This document shows positions 57,041-64,000 of a stretch of DNA of 64,000 bases, one piece after another. How positions within the stretch are numbered: position 1 is the stretch's first letter; each line of letters begins with the position of its first letter. Source of the stretch: Bacteroidota bacterium (lineage in GTDB: Bacteria; Bacteroidota; Bacteroidia; Bacteroidales; Bacteroidaceae); the NCBI GenBank assembly GCA_023415545.1, contig JAEZKJ010000177.1, positions 1-64,000 of the forward strand, in the 5' to 3' direction. The notes below the pieces were generated by a model. The model searched no databases, was not told the DNA's origin, and saw only the letters and a program-made list of their open reading frames with translations. The translations under genes and the position numbers were made by a program.

Positions 57041-57988
57041 TTATAGAGGATAAGCATCGAATGCATATAGAACTGTTGAAAGGTATCTTTCACCGGTATC
57101 TGGAAGAAGAACAACAATTTGTTTTCCTTCATTCTCTGGAAGTTTAGCCAATTCTAAAGCAGCAAAAGCAGCAGCACCGGCTGAAATACCTACTAAAAGT
57201 CCCTCTTTTTGTGATAATTCTCTTCCTGTACGAATGGCGTCATCATCTTTCACTTGAATGATTTTATCTACTACGTCATTATTGTATGTGTTAGGAATAA
57301 ATCCTGCACCGATACCCTGTATTTTGTGCGGTGAAGGTGAACCTCCTGATAGAACAGGTGAGCTAGCAGGCTCTACAGCTACAATTTGAATATTTGGATT
57401 GTGCTCTTTTAACCCTTTACCAACACCACTTATTGTACCACCGGTTCCTACGCCTGCAACAAAAATATCAATATTACCATCTGTATCATTCCATATCTCT
57501 TGTGCAGTTGTTCGTACGTGAACAGCAGGGTTAGCCATATTTATAAACTGGCCAAGAATTACTCCACCCAAAGTATTATCTCTTATCTCTTCAGCTTTTG
57601 CTATAGCACCTTTCATACCTTTTGCTCCTTCTGTAAGAACAAGTTGAGCACCCAAAGCTTTTAACAAGTTTTGTCTCTCAACGCTCATTGTCTCAGGCAT
57701 GGTAAGAATAGTTTTGTATCCTTTTACTGTTGCAACCCAAGCAAGACCTACTCCTGTATTACCACTAGTAGGTTCAATAATAACAGAATCTGGTTTTAAA
57801 ATTCCTTTATCCTCTGCATCTTCTATCATAGCTAAAGCTACCCTATCTTTTACACTGCCACCTGGATTAAAGTATTCAAGTTTAGCTATTACATTTGCTT
57901 TTGCTCCTTTTGCTTTCGCAATTCTTGATATCTCAACAAGAGGAGTATTTCCAATTAGTTCAGTCAGTTGTTTTTTTATCTTTGCCAT
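57041..57988 (-). CDS. cysK: Cysteine synthase A (O-acetylserine sulfhydrylase)
   Basis: 315 residues. PLP enzyme making cysteine from O-acetylserine and sulfide. Lys47 in NPGGSVKDR is the Schiff-base lysine; TSGNTG binds substrate, GTGGTISG the cofactor phosphate, and the [12 protein letters not shown] block is typical of CysK. No C-terminal CBS domain. Monocistronic, with its own terminator and a -7 box at 58013-58020. The 188-bp gap upstream carries a set of nested palindromes (58088-58151). Confidence 0.95.
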   Translation of the reverse strand: MAKIKKQLTELIGNTPLVEISRIAKAKGAKANVIAKLEYFNPGGSVKDRVALAMIEDAEDKGILKPDSVIIEPTSGNTGVGLAWVATVKGYKTILTMPETMSVERQNLLKALGAQLVLTEGAKGMKGAIAKAEEIRDNTLGGVILGQFINMANPAVHVRTTAQEIWNDTDGNIDIFVAGVGTGGTISGVGKGLKEHNPNIQIVAVEPASSPVLSGGSPSPHKIQGIGAGFIPNTYNNDVVDKIIQVKDDDAIRTGRELSQKEGLLVGISAGAAAFAALELAKLPENEGKQIVVLLPDTGERYLSTVLYAFDAYPL

Positions 57989-58012
57989 AATATTTTCTTT
58001 TTATTTATTCAG

Positions 58013-58020
58013 CAAAGTTA
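58013..58020 (-). promoter_or_regulatory. -7 box of cysK
   Basis: Minus-strand TAACTTTG, an exact TAnnTTTG match, 24 bp upstream of the ATG. Confidence 0.5.
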
Positions 58021-58087
58021 TTATTTATATGAATTAAAGTAAATACCATAAATATGGTATATTAAACTCTTTTCGATAATTAATTCA

Positions 58088-58151
58088 TTTTTCGTTGCGA
58101 AACAGCTGTTTCACAGTGTGAAACAGCCATTTTACACTGTAAAACGAAAAA
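58088..58151. repeat. Nested palindrome array between the beta-barrel gene and cysK
   Basis: Three palindromes lie side by side: GAAACAGCTGTTTC (58099-58112), CTGTTTCACA-G-TGTGAAACAG (58106-58126, overlapping the first) and TTTTACA-C-TGTAAAA (58030-series, exactly 58130-58144). All are enclosed by a 9-bp outer pair, TTTTTCGTT (58088-58096) and AACGAAAAA (58143-58151). The structure is 25 bp beyond the beta-barrel gene stop and about 100 bp upstream of the cysK start. It could be a terminator/cruciform, an operator for a symmetric repressor of cysK, or a dispersed repeat. There is no T-tract directly after it. Confidence 0.7.
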
Positions 58152-58176
58152 GTTTCAAAACATTTTTTAATTGTTT

Positions 58177-60627
58177 TCACTGTTCGCTATTTCCACTCTT
58201 GACATCATCATTATTTATACTGCGGGCAGTACGTTTTACCTGTGCCTTTAATTCACCAAAACGCCAACTGATATTCAAACTGAATGATCGTTGTTGATTT
58301 TTGCTTTCACTCCATGAACGGAATGTATCAGCAATTGTTTCGTTTTTGAAAGTCAAGTATTTGTTGAAGAGGTTTGAAGTATTTGCTGAAATAGTCAATC
58401 GTTTTTCCTTCAAGAAAGAACGGCTCAAACCGAATCCGTAGTATGAATAGGAAGAACCTTTACCTTGCAGAGAGATATATGGAGTGCTACCACCACCATA
58501 TAGGCTAAAACGTAGATCCCAAGGCAACGTTTGCTGTGCATTGAGGTAGATATTCCCATAGAAACCATTATTACTTTGTTTCAAAAAAGATTCCTCGCAC
58601 TTTAGGTCTACATAAGCTCCACTTGCATTTACCGAGATACGAGTTTTATTACCCGGATTCCAATTCATCCATAATGATAAATTGGTACGCTTTGTATGAC
58701 CAATATTTCCATAAGTGCTTTCCATCACTCCATTATTGATAAATGAATATCCTTGAATACCATTGTTCACAAACGAATAACCAAAGTTGGCATTGACATT
58801 GAACTTTGCTGAGAATGAGCTGAAAGATAATCTTAACGAGTGCGACTTCTCTGTTTCCAAGTCTGGGTTACCATAGCTTATACTTGTTGGGTTGCTGGTA
58901 TTTCGGAAAGGATTAAGATACCAAATACCTGGACGACTGATTCGCATGTTATAGCTTGCTCTTAATGTTTGTGATTGCCCTAATTGATATGAAAGCATTA
59001 TTGATGGCACTATATCATTAAAATTTGCATTAAAATTTTTATCTGATATTTTGTCATATTCAACATTCATAAAGGTATGTTCATAGCGTACACCTACTTT
59101 TCCCCCAATTTTCTTCCACTTTAATTTGTAGTCTCCATATGCAGCTAAAATGTCTTGAGTTTGCTTGAAATTATCGGTCAAATCTTCATCAACTTGATAT
59201 TTATCATTATATTCCTTGAAATATTGGCTTTCGCTTTTGTTGTTTCTCAAAATGTATTTTGCTCCGAAATCAATATTATGCATCTCTGAAATGGGGTTGG
59301 TATAGTCCAGTTGCAAGGTATGTTCATCAGTACGGGCATCATTGTCATAATGTTGGTTACGAAGCTCGTATGGATAATCCATGATATCTTCATATTCGGT
59401 ATATGCTTCACTATTGTCCGGCGAACCATTATAGCGGTATGAAAAAGTTAAATATTCACCTTTCTTTTTGAAGGAGCGTTGATAGTCGAAATTGGCACCT
59501 ATATTGCCCCATTGGTTATTACTACGGCTAATAGTATTATAGCTATAGGTATGTTCACCAATCGAGTTTAGCATTTGAGTTTGGCCGTTGCTTAAGCTTT
59601 TGTTGTTCCCACCATACATCTGCATAGAGAATGTTACCAAATTCAAAGTGTCGATTTCGTAACTACCTTCTATACTTCCGAAGTTGTACTCTCCATTGCT
59701 CTTTCCCGAACTTTTTTGATATAGATATTTATTAGTTTCTGAGATAAAATCTTCACGATTGTTGAATGAATAATACTTTGGCGAGTTATTATGATTGAAC
59801 GAATAGTTTCCCGTTACAGTAAACTTACCTAGTTGGACAGTACCATATGCTCCGACTCTGTAACCCTTATCGTGAATACCGGCATTTAAAGAAACAGTGT
59901 ATCCCTGCATACTGCTACCTGTTATAGTTATTATATTCAAAATACCTCCTATACCTTCTGCATCGTATTTAGCTCCCGGGTCAGTTATTACTTCGATAGA
60001 TTTTACAGAATTTGCCGGAAGACTTTTCAAAACTTCTTTGGGATTGTTACTCATCATGGTGTTTGGCTTACCATTAACATGAACCTTAAAATTTGAGCTA
60101 CCATTAACTTGAATCTTATCCTCTCCGTCCACAGTCACTAAAGGAACTTTTCGAAGCATCTCCAATGTTGAATTTGTTTTTGAATCCGGATCGTCTTCTA
60201 TACTATAGGTCACTTTATCTATTTCAGCCTTTACCAATGGCTTTTGTGCCACTACTTCTACTCCTTTTAGTATTTCAGTAGCTTCGGATATAAGTATAGT
60301 TCCTAAATCTACATTTGGAGAATTTTTGCTAAGAGTAAAATTTCTTTGTACATTGTTTTTACCAACAGAGGAGAAGGAGATGATATAGTTGCCTGGTTCT
60401 TTGAGTTTCTCATTAAACTTACCATTATCCGATGTGATGGCTAATAGTACAGGTTTATCAATATTGTTTGCTAATGAAATTCGTATTGTAGCATAAGGCT
60501 CACTCTCATGCGATATGGAGTCTACTAATGTACCTTTTACTGAATAAGTAGTTTGTGAATTTTGAGCATTTGCGATGTGATTAATACAAGTTGTAAATAG
60601 AAGCAAGAAGAATAAATAGTTTTTCAT
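58177..60627 (-). CDS. Outer-membrane beta-barrel receptor (TonB-dependent-type, OMP_b-brl_3 family)
   Basis: 816 residues with a signal peptide ending NA-Q22. A CarboxypepD_reg-like domain (about 28-110, YSVKGTLVDSISHESEPYATIRIS) precedes a plug-like region (about 120-235, with GVEVVAQKPLVKAEIDKVTYSIEDDPDSKTNSTLEMLRKVPLVTVDGEDKIQVNG and SIEVITDPGAKYDAEGIGGILNI) and a long barrel. No SusD follows, so it is not a SusC pair. This branch lacks a clear TonB box. It probably takes up or secretes an unknown ligand. A -7 box (60668-60675, minus-strand TACATTTG) precedes it; the nested palindromes follow it. Confidence 0.88.
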   Translation of the reverse strand: MKNYLFFLLLFTTCINHIANAQNSQTTYSVKGTLVDSISHESEPYATIRISLANNIDKPVLLAITSDNGKFNEKLKEPGNYIISFSSVGKNNVQRNFTLSKNSPNVDLGTILISEATEILKGVEVVAQKPLVKAEIDKVTYSIEDDPDSKTNSTLEMLRKVPLVTVDGEDKIQVNGSSNFKVHVNGKPNTMMSNNPKEVLKSLPANSVKSIEVITDPGAKYDAEGIGGILNIITITGSSMQGYTVSLNAGIHDKGYRVGAYGTVQLGKFTVTGNYSFNHNNSPKYYSFNNREDFISETNKYLYQKSSGKSNGEYNFGSIEGSYEIDTLNLVTFSMQMYGGNNKSLSNGQTQMLNSIGEHTYSYNTISRSNNQWGNIGANFDYQRSFKKKGEYLTFSYRYNGSPDNSEAYTEYEDIMDYPYELRNQHYDNDARTDEHTLQLDYTNPISEMHNIDFGAKYILRNNKSESQYFKEYNDKYQVDEDLTDNFKQTQDILAAYGDYKLKWKKIGGKVGVRYEHTFMNVEYDKISDKNFNANFNDIVPSIMLSYQLGQSQTLRASYNMRISRPGIWYLNPFRNTSNPTSISYGNPDLETEKSHSLRLSFSSFSAKFNVNANFGYSFVNNGIQGYSFINNGVMESTYGNIGHTKRTNLSLWMNWNPGNKTRISVNASGAYVDLKCEESFLKQSNNGFYGNIYLNAQQTLPWDLRFSLYGGGSTPYISLQGKGSSYSYYGFGLSRSFLKEKRLTISANTSNLFNKYLTFKNETIADTFRSWSESKNQQRSFSLNISWRFGELKAQVKRTARSINNDDVKSGNSEQ

Positions 60628-60667
60628 GTTTTATTCTATTTTAAATTAAGGTAATGTTTATTTAATC

Positions 60668-60675
60668 CAAATGTA
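60668..60675 (-). promoter_or_regulatory. -7 box of the beta-barrel receptor gene
   Basis: Minus-strand TACATTTG, an exact TAnnTTTG match, 40 bp upstream of the ATG. Confidence 0.5.
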
Positions 60676-60774
60676 TAGAATATTAACCATTATTCCACGT
60701 TTACAACTTTTTACAATAACACTATTTAGTAAAATATAATTATATTTTATTCTCTTTGTTGTCTGTTCATAGTC

Positions 60775-60811
60775 AAAAAATAAGAGGATAACCCATTGGG
60801 TTATCCTCTTA
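60775..60811 (-). terminator. Intrinsic terminator after mutB
   Basis: TAAGAGGATAACCCA (60781-60795) and its exact reverse complement (60797-60811) form a long hairpin; the six A before it give a T-tract on the minus strand. It lies 25 bp past the mutB stop. Confidence 0.85.
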
Positions 60812-60836
60812 ACTAAAATATTATTTTAGAGAAATA

Positions 60837-62990
60837 TTAATCTTCTAAAAGTATATCCATAATTTGACAAGCAGCTTTAGCTACCGATGTACCAGGACCG
60901 AATATAGCAACAACACCTGCTTTGTATAGGAAGTCATAATCCTGAGCAGGAATTACACCACCTGCAAACACAAGAATATCTTCACGTCCTAGTTTTTTAA
61001 GCTCTTCAATGATTTGTGGAACCAATGTTTTGTGACCGGCAGCAAGTGAAGAAACACCTACAGCATGAACATCATTCTCCACAGCATCACGTGCAGCCTC
61101 TGCAGGAGTTTGGAAAAGAGGTCCCATATCTACATCGAAACCACAATCGGCATATCCTGTTGCAACAACTTTAGCACCACGGTCATGACCATCCTGTCCC
61201 ATTTTTGCAATCATAATACGAGGACGACGACCTTCTTTCTTAGCAAACTCTTCGGTCATTTCGCAAGCTTTTACGAAATCCGGATCTTTTTTACTTTCTG
61301 ATGAATACACTCCTGAAATTGTTCTAATAACGGCTTTATATCGACCTACGATTTTTTCGCAAGCTAATGAAATTTCTCCCAAAGTAGCACGCACTCTAGC
61401 TGCTTCAACAGCAAGTTCAAGTAGGTTACCTTTGCCTGTTTTTACACATTCTGTAATAGCCTCAAGTGCCTTATCAACCTCCTCTTGATTTCTTCCCTCT
61501 TTCAAACGTTTCAAATTCTCGATCTGCTCTAAACGAACAGCAGTATTATCTACTTCGAGGATATCGATAGGATCTTCTTTTTCAAGACGATATTTGTTAG
61601 TACCAACGATAGTCTGTTCACCCGAGTCAATTCTAGCTTGAGTACGAGCAGCAGCTTCTTCGATTCTCATCTTAGGTACACCTGTCTCAATAGCTTTAGC
61701 CATACCACCAAGACTTTCAATCTCTTGAATATGTTCCCAAGCTTTGTGAGCAAGTTCGTCTGTTAGAGCCTCTACATAGTAAGAACCTCCCCATGGGTCA
61801 ATGTTCTTACAAATATTTGTCTCTTCTTGAAGATATATCTGAGTATTACGAGCAATACGAGCCGAGAAGTCAGTAGGAAGAGCAATAGCTTCATCAAGTG
61901 CATTAGTATGTAATGACTGAGTGTGACCAAGTGCAGCTGCCATAGCCTCTATACAAGTACGTCCCACATTATTGAATGGGTCTTGCTCAGTAAGCGACCA
62001 TCCTGAAGTTTGAGAGTGAGTACGAAGAGCAAGTGACTTAGGGTTCTTAGGATTAAACTGTTTTACTATCTTAGCCCAAAGCATACGTGCTGCTCTCATC
62101 TTAGCAATCTCCATGAAGTGGTTCATACCGATAGCCCAGAAGAAAGAGAGACGTGGAGCAAATGCATCGATATCGATTCCTGCTGCTACACCTGCACGAA
62201 GATATTCAAGACCATCGGCAAGAGTATAAGCAAGCTCAATGTCGGCAGTAGCACCAGCCTCCTGCATATGATATCCTGAAATTGAGATAGAGTTGAATTT
62301 AGGCATCTTTTGAGATGTATATTCAAAAATATCTGATATAATCTTCATTGAGAATGAAGGTGGGTAGATGTATGTATTACGAACCATGAACTCCTTAAGG
62401 ATATCATTCTGTATAGTTCCGGCCATCTCTTCAAGTTTAGCGCCTTGCTCCAAACCTGCATTGATATAGAATGCCATAACAGGAAGAACAGCACCATTCA
62501 TGGTCATTGAAACAGACATTTTGCTTAATGGAATACCATCGAAAAGAACTTTCATATTCTCAAGTGAGCAGATAGAAACACCGGCTTTACCTACATCACC
62601 AACAACACGTTCATGATCAGGGTCATAACCTCTATGTGTTGGGAGGTCGAAAGCAACAGAAAGACCTTTTTGTCCTGAAGCTAGATTACGACGGTAGAAT
62701 GCATTACTCTCCTCTGCTGTTGAGAATCCAGCATACTGACGGATTGTCCATGGGCGGAAAGTAAACATCATTGAATATGGGCCACGAAGATATGGAGGAA
62801 TACCAGCAGCATAATTCAAATGCTCCATTCCTTGAAGATCTTCTTTTGTGTAAACAGGCTTAACATTGATATGTTCCGGAGTCTTCCAGTTACTCTTTAT
62901 ATCATTGTCTTTTTGCCATTGCATGCCATCTTTCTCTTGAAAAGAGGCATATATATCTATATTTTTAAAATTTGGTTTCATTTGATTCAT
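60837..62990 (-). CDS. mutB: Methylmalonyl-CoA mutase, large (catalytic) subunit
   Basis: 717 residues, normal length. B12 enzyme interconverting succinyl-CoA and (R)-methylmalonyl-CoA, the step to propionate in Bacteroidales. The barrel has [55 protein letters not shown] and [19 protein letters not shown]. The C-terminal cobalamin domain has DGHDRG with Asp600, His602 and Gly605 (DxHxxG; the His is the lower cobalt ligand) and [16 protein letters not shown]. The ATG overlaps the mutA stop by one base (TAATG), indicating coupled translation in equal amounts. No cobalamin riboswitch is visible in the part shown. Confidence 0.98.
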   Translation of the reverse strand: MNQMKPNFKNIDIYASFQEKDGMQWQKDNDIKSNWKTPEHINVKPVYTKEDLQGMEHLNYAAGIPPYLRGPYSMMFTFRPWTIRQYAGFSTAEESNAFYRRNLASGQKGLSVAFDLPTHRGYDPDHERVVGDVGKAGVSICSLENMKVLFDGIPLSKMSVSMTMNGAVLPVMAFYINAGLEQGAKLEEMAGTIQNDILKEFMVRNTYIYPPSFSMKIISDIFEYTSQKMPKFNSISISGYHMQEAGATADIELAYTLADGLEYLRAGVAAGIDIDAFAPRLSFFWAIGMNHFMEIAKMRAARMLWAKIVKQFNPKNPKSLALRTHSQTSGWSLTEQDPFNNVGRTCIEAMAAALGHTQSLHTNALDEAIALPTDFSARIARNTQIYLQEETNICKNIDPWGGSYYVEALTDELAHKAWEHIQEIESLGGMAKAIETGVPKMRIEEAAARTQARIDSGEQTIVGTNKYRLEKEDPIDILEVDNTAVRLEQIENLKRLKEGRNQEEVDKALEAITECVKTGKGNLLELAVEAARVRATLGEISLACEKIVGRYKAVIRTISGVYSSESKKDPDFVKACEMTEEFAKKEGRRPRIMIAKMGQDGHDRGAKVVATGYADCGFDVDMGPLFQTPAEAARDAVENDVHAVGVSSLAAGHKTLVPQIIEELKKLGREDILVFAGGVIPAQDYDFLYKAGVVAIFGPGTSVAKAACQIMDILLED

Positions 62991-64000
62991 TACTTAATTC
63001 CTAGTTTTTCATTGAACTCTTTTAATGTATCAAGAACATTACAACGTACATGTATAAAGTTCTCTATACCTGCAGCCTTAAGATCATCCATGCAAGCTGG
63101 AGCACCGGCAACAATAAAGATAGCACGATTATTAAGTGCCTTGAAAGCTGGAATAGCATATTCTGCATATTCGTCATCACTAGAACATAGAACAACAATA
63201 TCAGCATTAGCCTTCATAGCCTCTTCAATACCCTCTTCAACACTTTGGAATCCAAGATTGTCAATAACTTCATAACCTGCACAAGCCAAGAAGTTACATG
63301 AGAACTGAGCACGTGCCTGACGCATAGCCAAGTTTCCTATAGTAAGCATGAAAGCTTTAGGACGTTTACCCGATTTCTCAGTGCTTAATCTTAAAGCTTC
63401 GAATTCGCTAGCCATACGTGAACTGTTAAGAGTCTTAATTGGTCGTTCACATGAATCTTTTTTATCACTACCACAGCAGCAAACATTCTCTATTGGCTCT
63501 TTACCATTTGCCTTTTCGTTAAAGTTAGGATATTGGTTTGTTCCAAGAAGAATCTCTTTACGTTTAGAAACATCATTATGACGTGCCTTATTGCTAGCAT
63601 TAATAGCATCCTGTATGTTTCCTGCAATTATTTGGTTCAACATACCTCCATTTTCAACAACATCAAGGAATAGTTTCCAAGCCTCTGCAGCTATCGATAC
63701 AGTGAGGTTTTCAATATAATATGAACCACCTGCAGGGTCAACTACCTTATTTAAATGTGATTCCTCTTTTAGAAGCAATTGTTGGTTGCGTGCTATTCTT
63801 TCAGAGAAATCGTCAGCTTCTTTATAAGCATGGTCAAATGGTGTAACAGTAATTGAGTTTACTCCTGCTAGTGCAGCACTCATACTCTCAGTTTGTGTTC
63901 TAAGAAGATTCACATGTGAATCGAAAAGAGTCATATTGAAAGTAGAAGTCTGTGCATGAGCTAACATCTTACATGAACAGTTACAGAAATTGTCTTCACC
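62990..64000 (-). CDS. mutA: Methylmalonyl-CoA mutase, small subunit (5' end beyond window)
   Basis: The frame stays open to base 64000, so the ATG at 63967 is internal and the true start lies to the right. 336 residues are visible. The barrel end carries [32 protein letters not shown] and [21 protein letters not shown], typical of mutase subunits. The C-terminal domain resembles the cobalamin-binding fold but lacks DxHxxG, as expected of the non-catalytic MutA subunit ([24 protein letters not shown]). It pairs with MutB, whose start overlaps this stop. The Cys-rich stretch around residues 165-175 (CCCGS) is unusual but may be a lineage insert. Confidence 0.93.
   Translation of the reverse strand, partial: GEDNFCNCSCKMLAHAQTSTFNMTLFDSHVNLLRTQTESMSAALAGVNSITVTPFDHAYKEADDFSERIARNQQLLLKEESHLNKVVDPAGGSYYIENLTVSIAAEAWKLFLDVVENGGMLNQIIAGNIQDAINASNKARHNDVSKRKEILLGTNQYPNFNEKANGKEPIENVCCCGSDKKDSCERPIKTLNSSRMASEFEALRLSTEKSGKRPKAFMLTIGNLAMRQARAQFSCNFLACAGYEVIDNLGFQSVEEGIEEAMKANADIVVLCSSDDEYAEYAIPAFKALNNRAIFIVAGAPACMDDLKAAGIENFIHVRCNVLDTLKEFNEKLGIK

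Noticed and set aside
62820..63275. A 151-residue ORF opposite the mutA/mutB junction
   Set aside because: A shadow of two certain genes, with no ribosome binding site or domain.

Overview
The window looks like chromosome from a low-GC member of the Bacteroidales (Bacteroides/Phocaeicola/Prevotella-like); genus is not settled. The reasons are a SusC/SusD pair, two hybrid two-component systems (HTCS), FimA/Mfa-type (type V) fimbrial genes, a BACON domain, and many matches to the Bacteroidetes -7 promoter motif TAnnTTTG. No rRNA, IS element, prophage or CRISPR array was seen. One tRNA gene is present.

Layout. Bases 1-19,840 hold a xylan-type polysaccharide utilisation locus. On the plus strand are the end of a GH10 xylanase, a CE6-CE1 double esterase, a second esterase with an unrecognised C-terminal module, and a GH43 enzyme with a ricin-like tail. 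On the minus strand are SusC, SusD and one HTCS; a second HTCS diverges from susC. Bases 19,862-23,486 encode EtfB, EtfA and a long acyl-CoA dehydrogenase. Bases 23,796-31,486 hold a secreted unknown protein, a complete tripartite RND efflux operon and a YbdG-like MscS channel. Bases 31,752-37,341 hold a TPR histidine kinase with an altered H-box, an OmpA-family protein, YaaA, a secreted thioredoxin-like protein and TrpS. tRNA-Val(TAC) follows, then an AraC regulator and a membrane TPR-HTH regulator.

Bases 41,030-44,060 carry the divergent gadB/gadC acid-resistance pair, which is visibly richer in G+C than its neighbours. Bases 44,614-52,812 form a six-gene type V fimbria operon: fimbrillin, FimB/Mfa2-like anchor, two further lipoprotein subunits (the last a large BACON-containing tip candidate), and DUF3575 and DUF3868 outer-membrane proteins. 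The rest holds a DUF2461 protein, a LuxR-type regulator, MnmA, a serine hydrolase, CysK, a TonB-dependent-type beta-barrel and methylmalonyl-CoA mutase (MutB plus partial MutA, running off the right edge).

How it fits together. The PUL proteins would deacetylate, de-feruloylate, cut and import arabinoxylan under HTCS control. EtfAB/ACAD and MutAB serve acyl-CoA and propionate/succinate metabolism. GadBC, RND, MscS and YaaA are stress functions. The most notable signals are: Arg-Ala processing sites in three fimbrial subunits but not in the anchor; a histidine kinase whose H-box His is shifted by one residue; GTAACA/TGTTAC sites shared by the two PUL control regions; nested palindromes between cysK and the beta-barrel gene; and the compositionally distinct gad pair. 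No wholly new system can be claimed from sequence reading alone.
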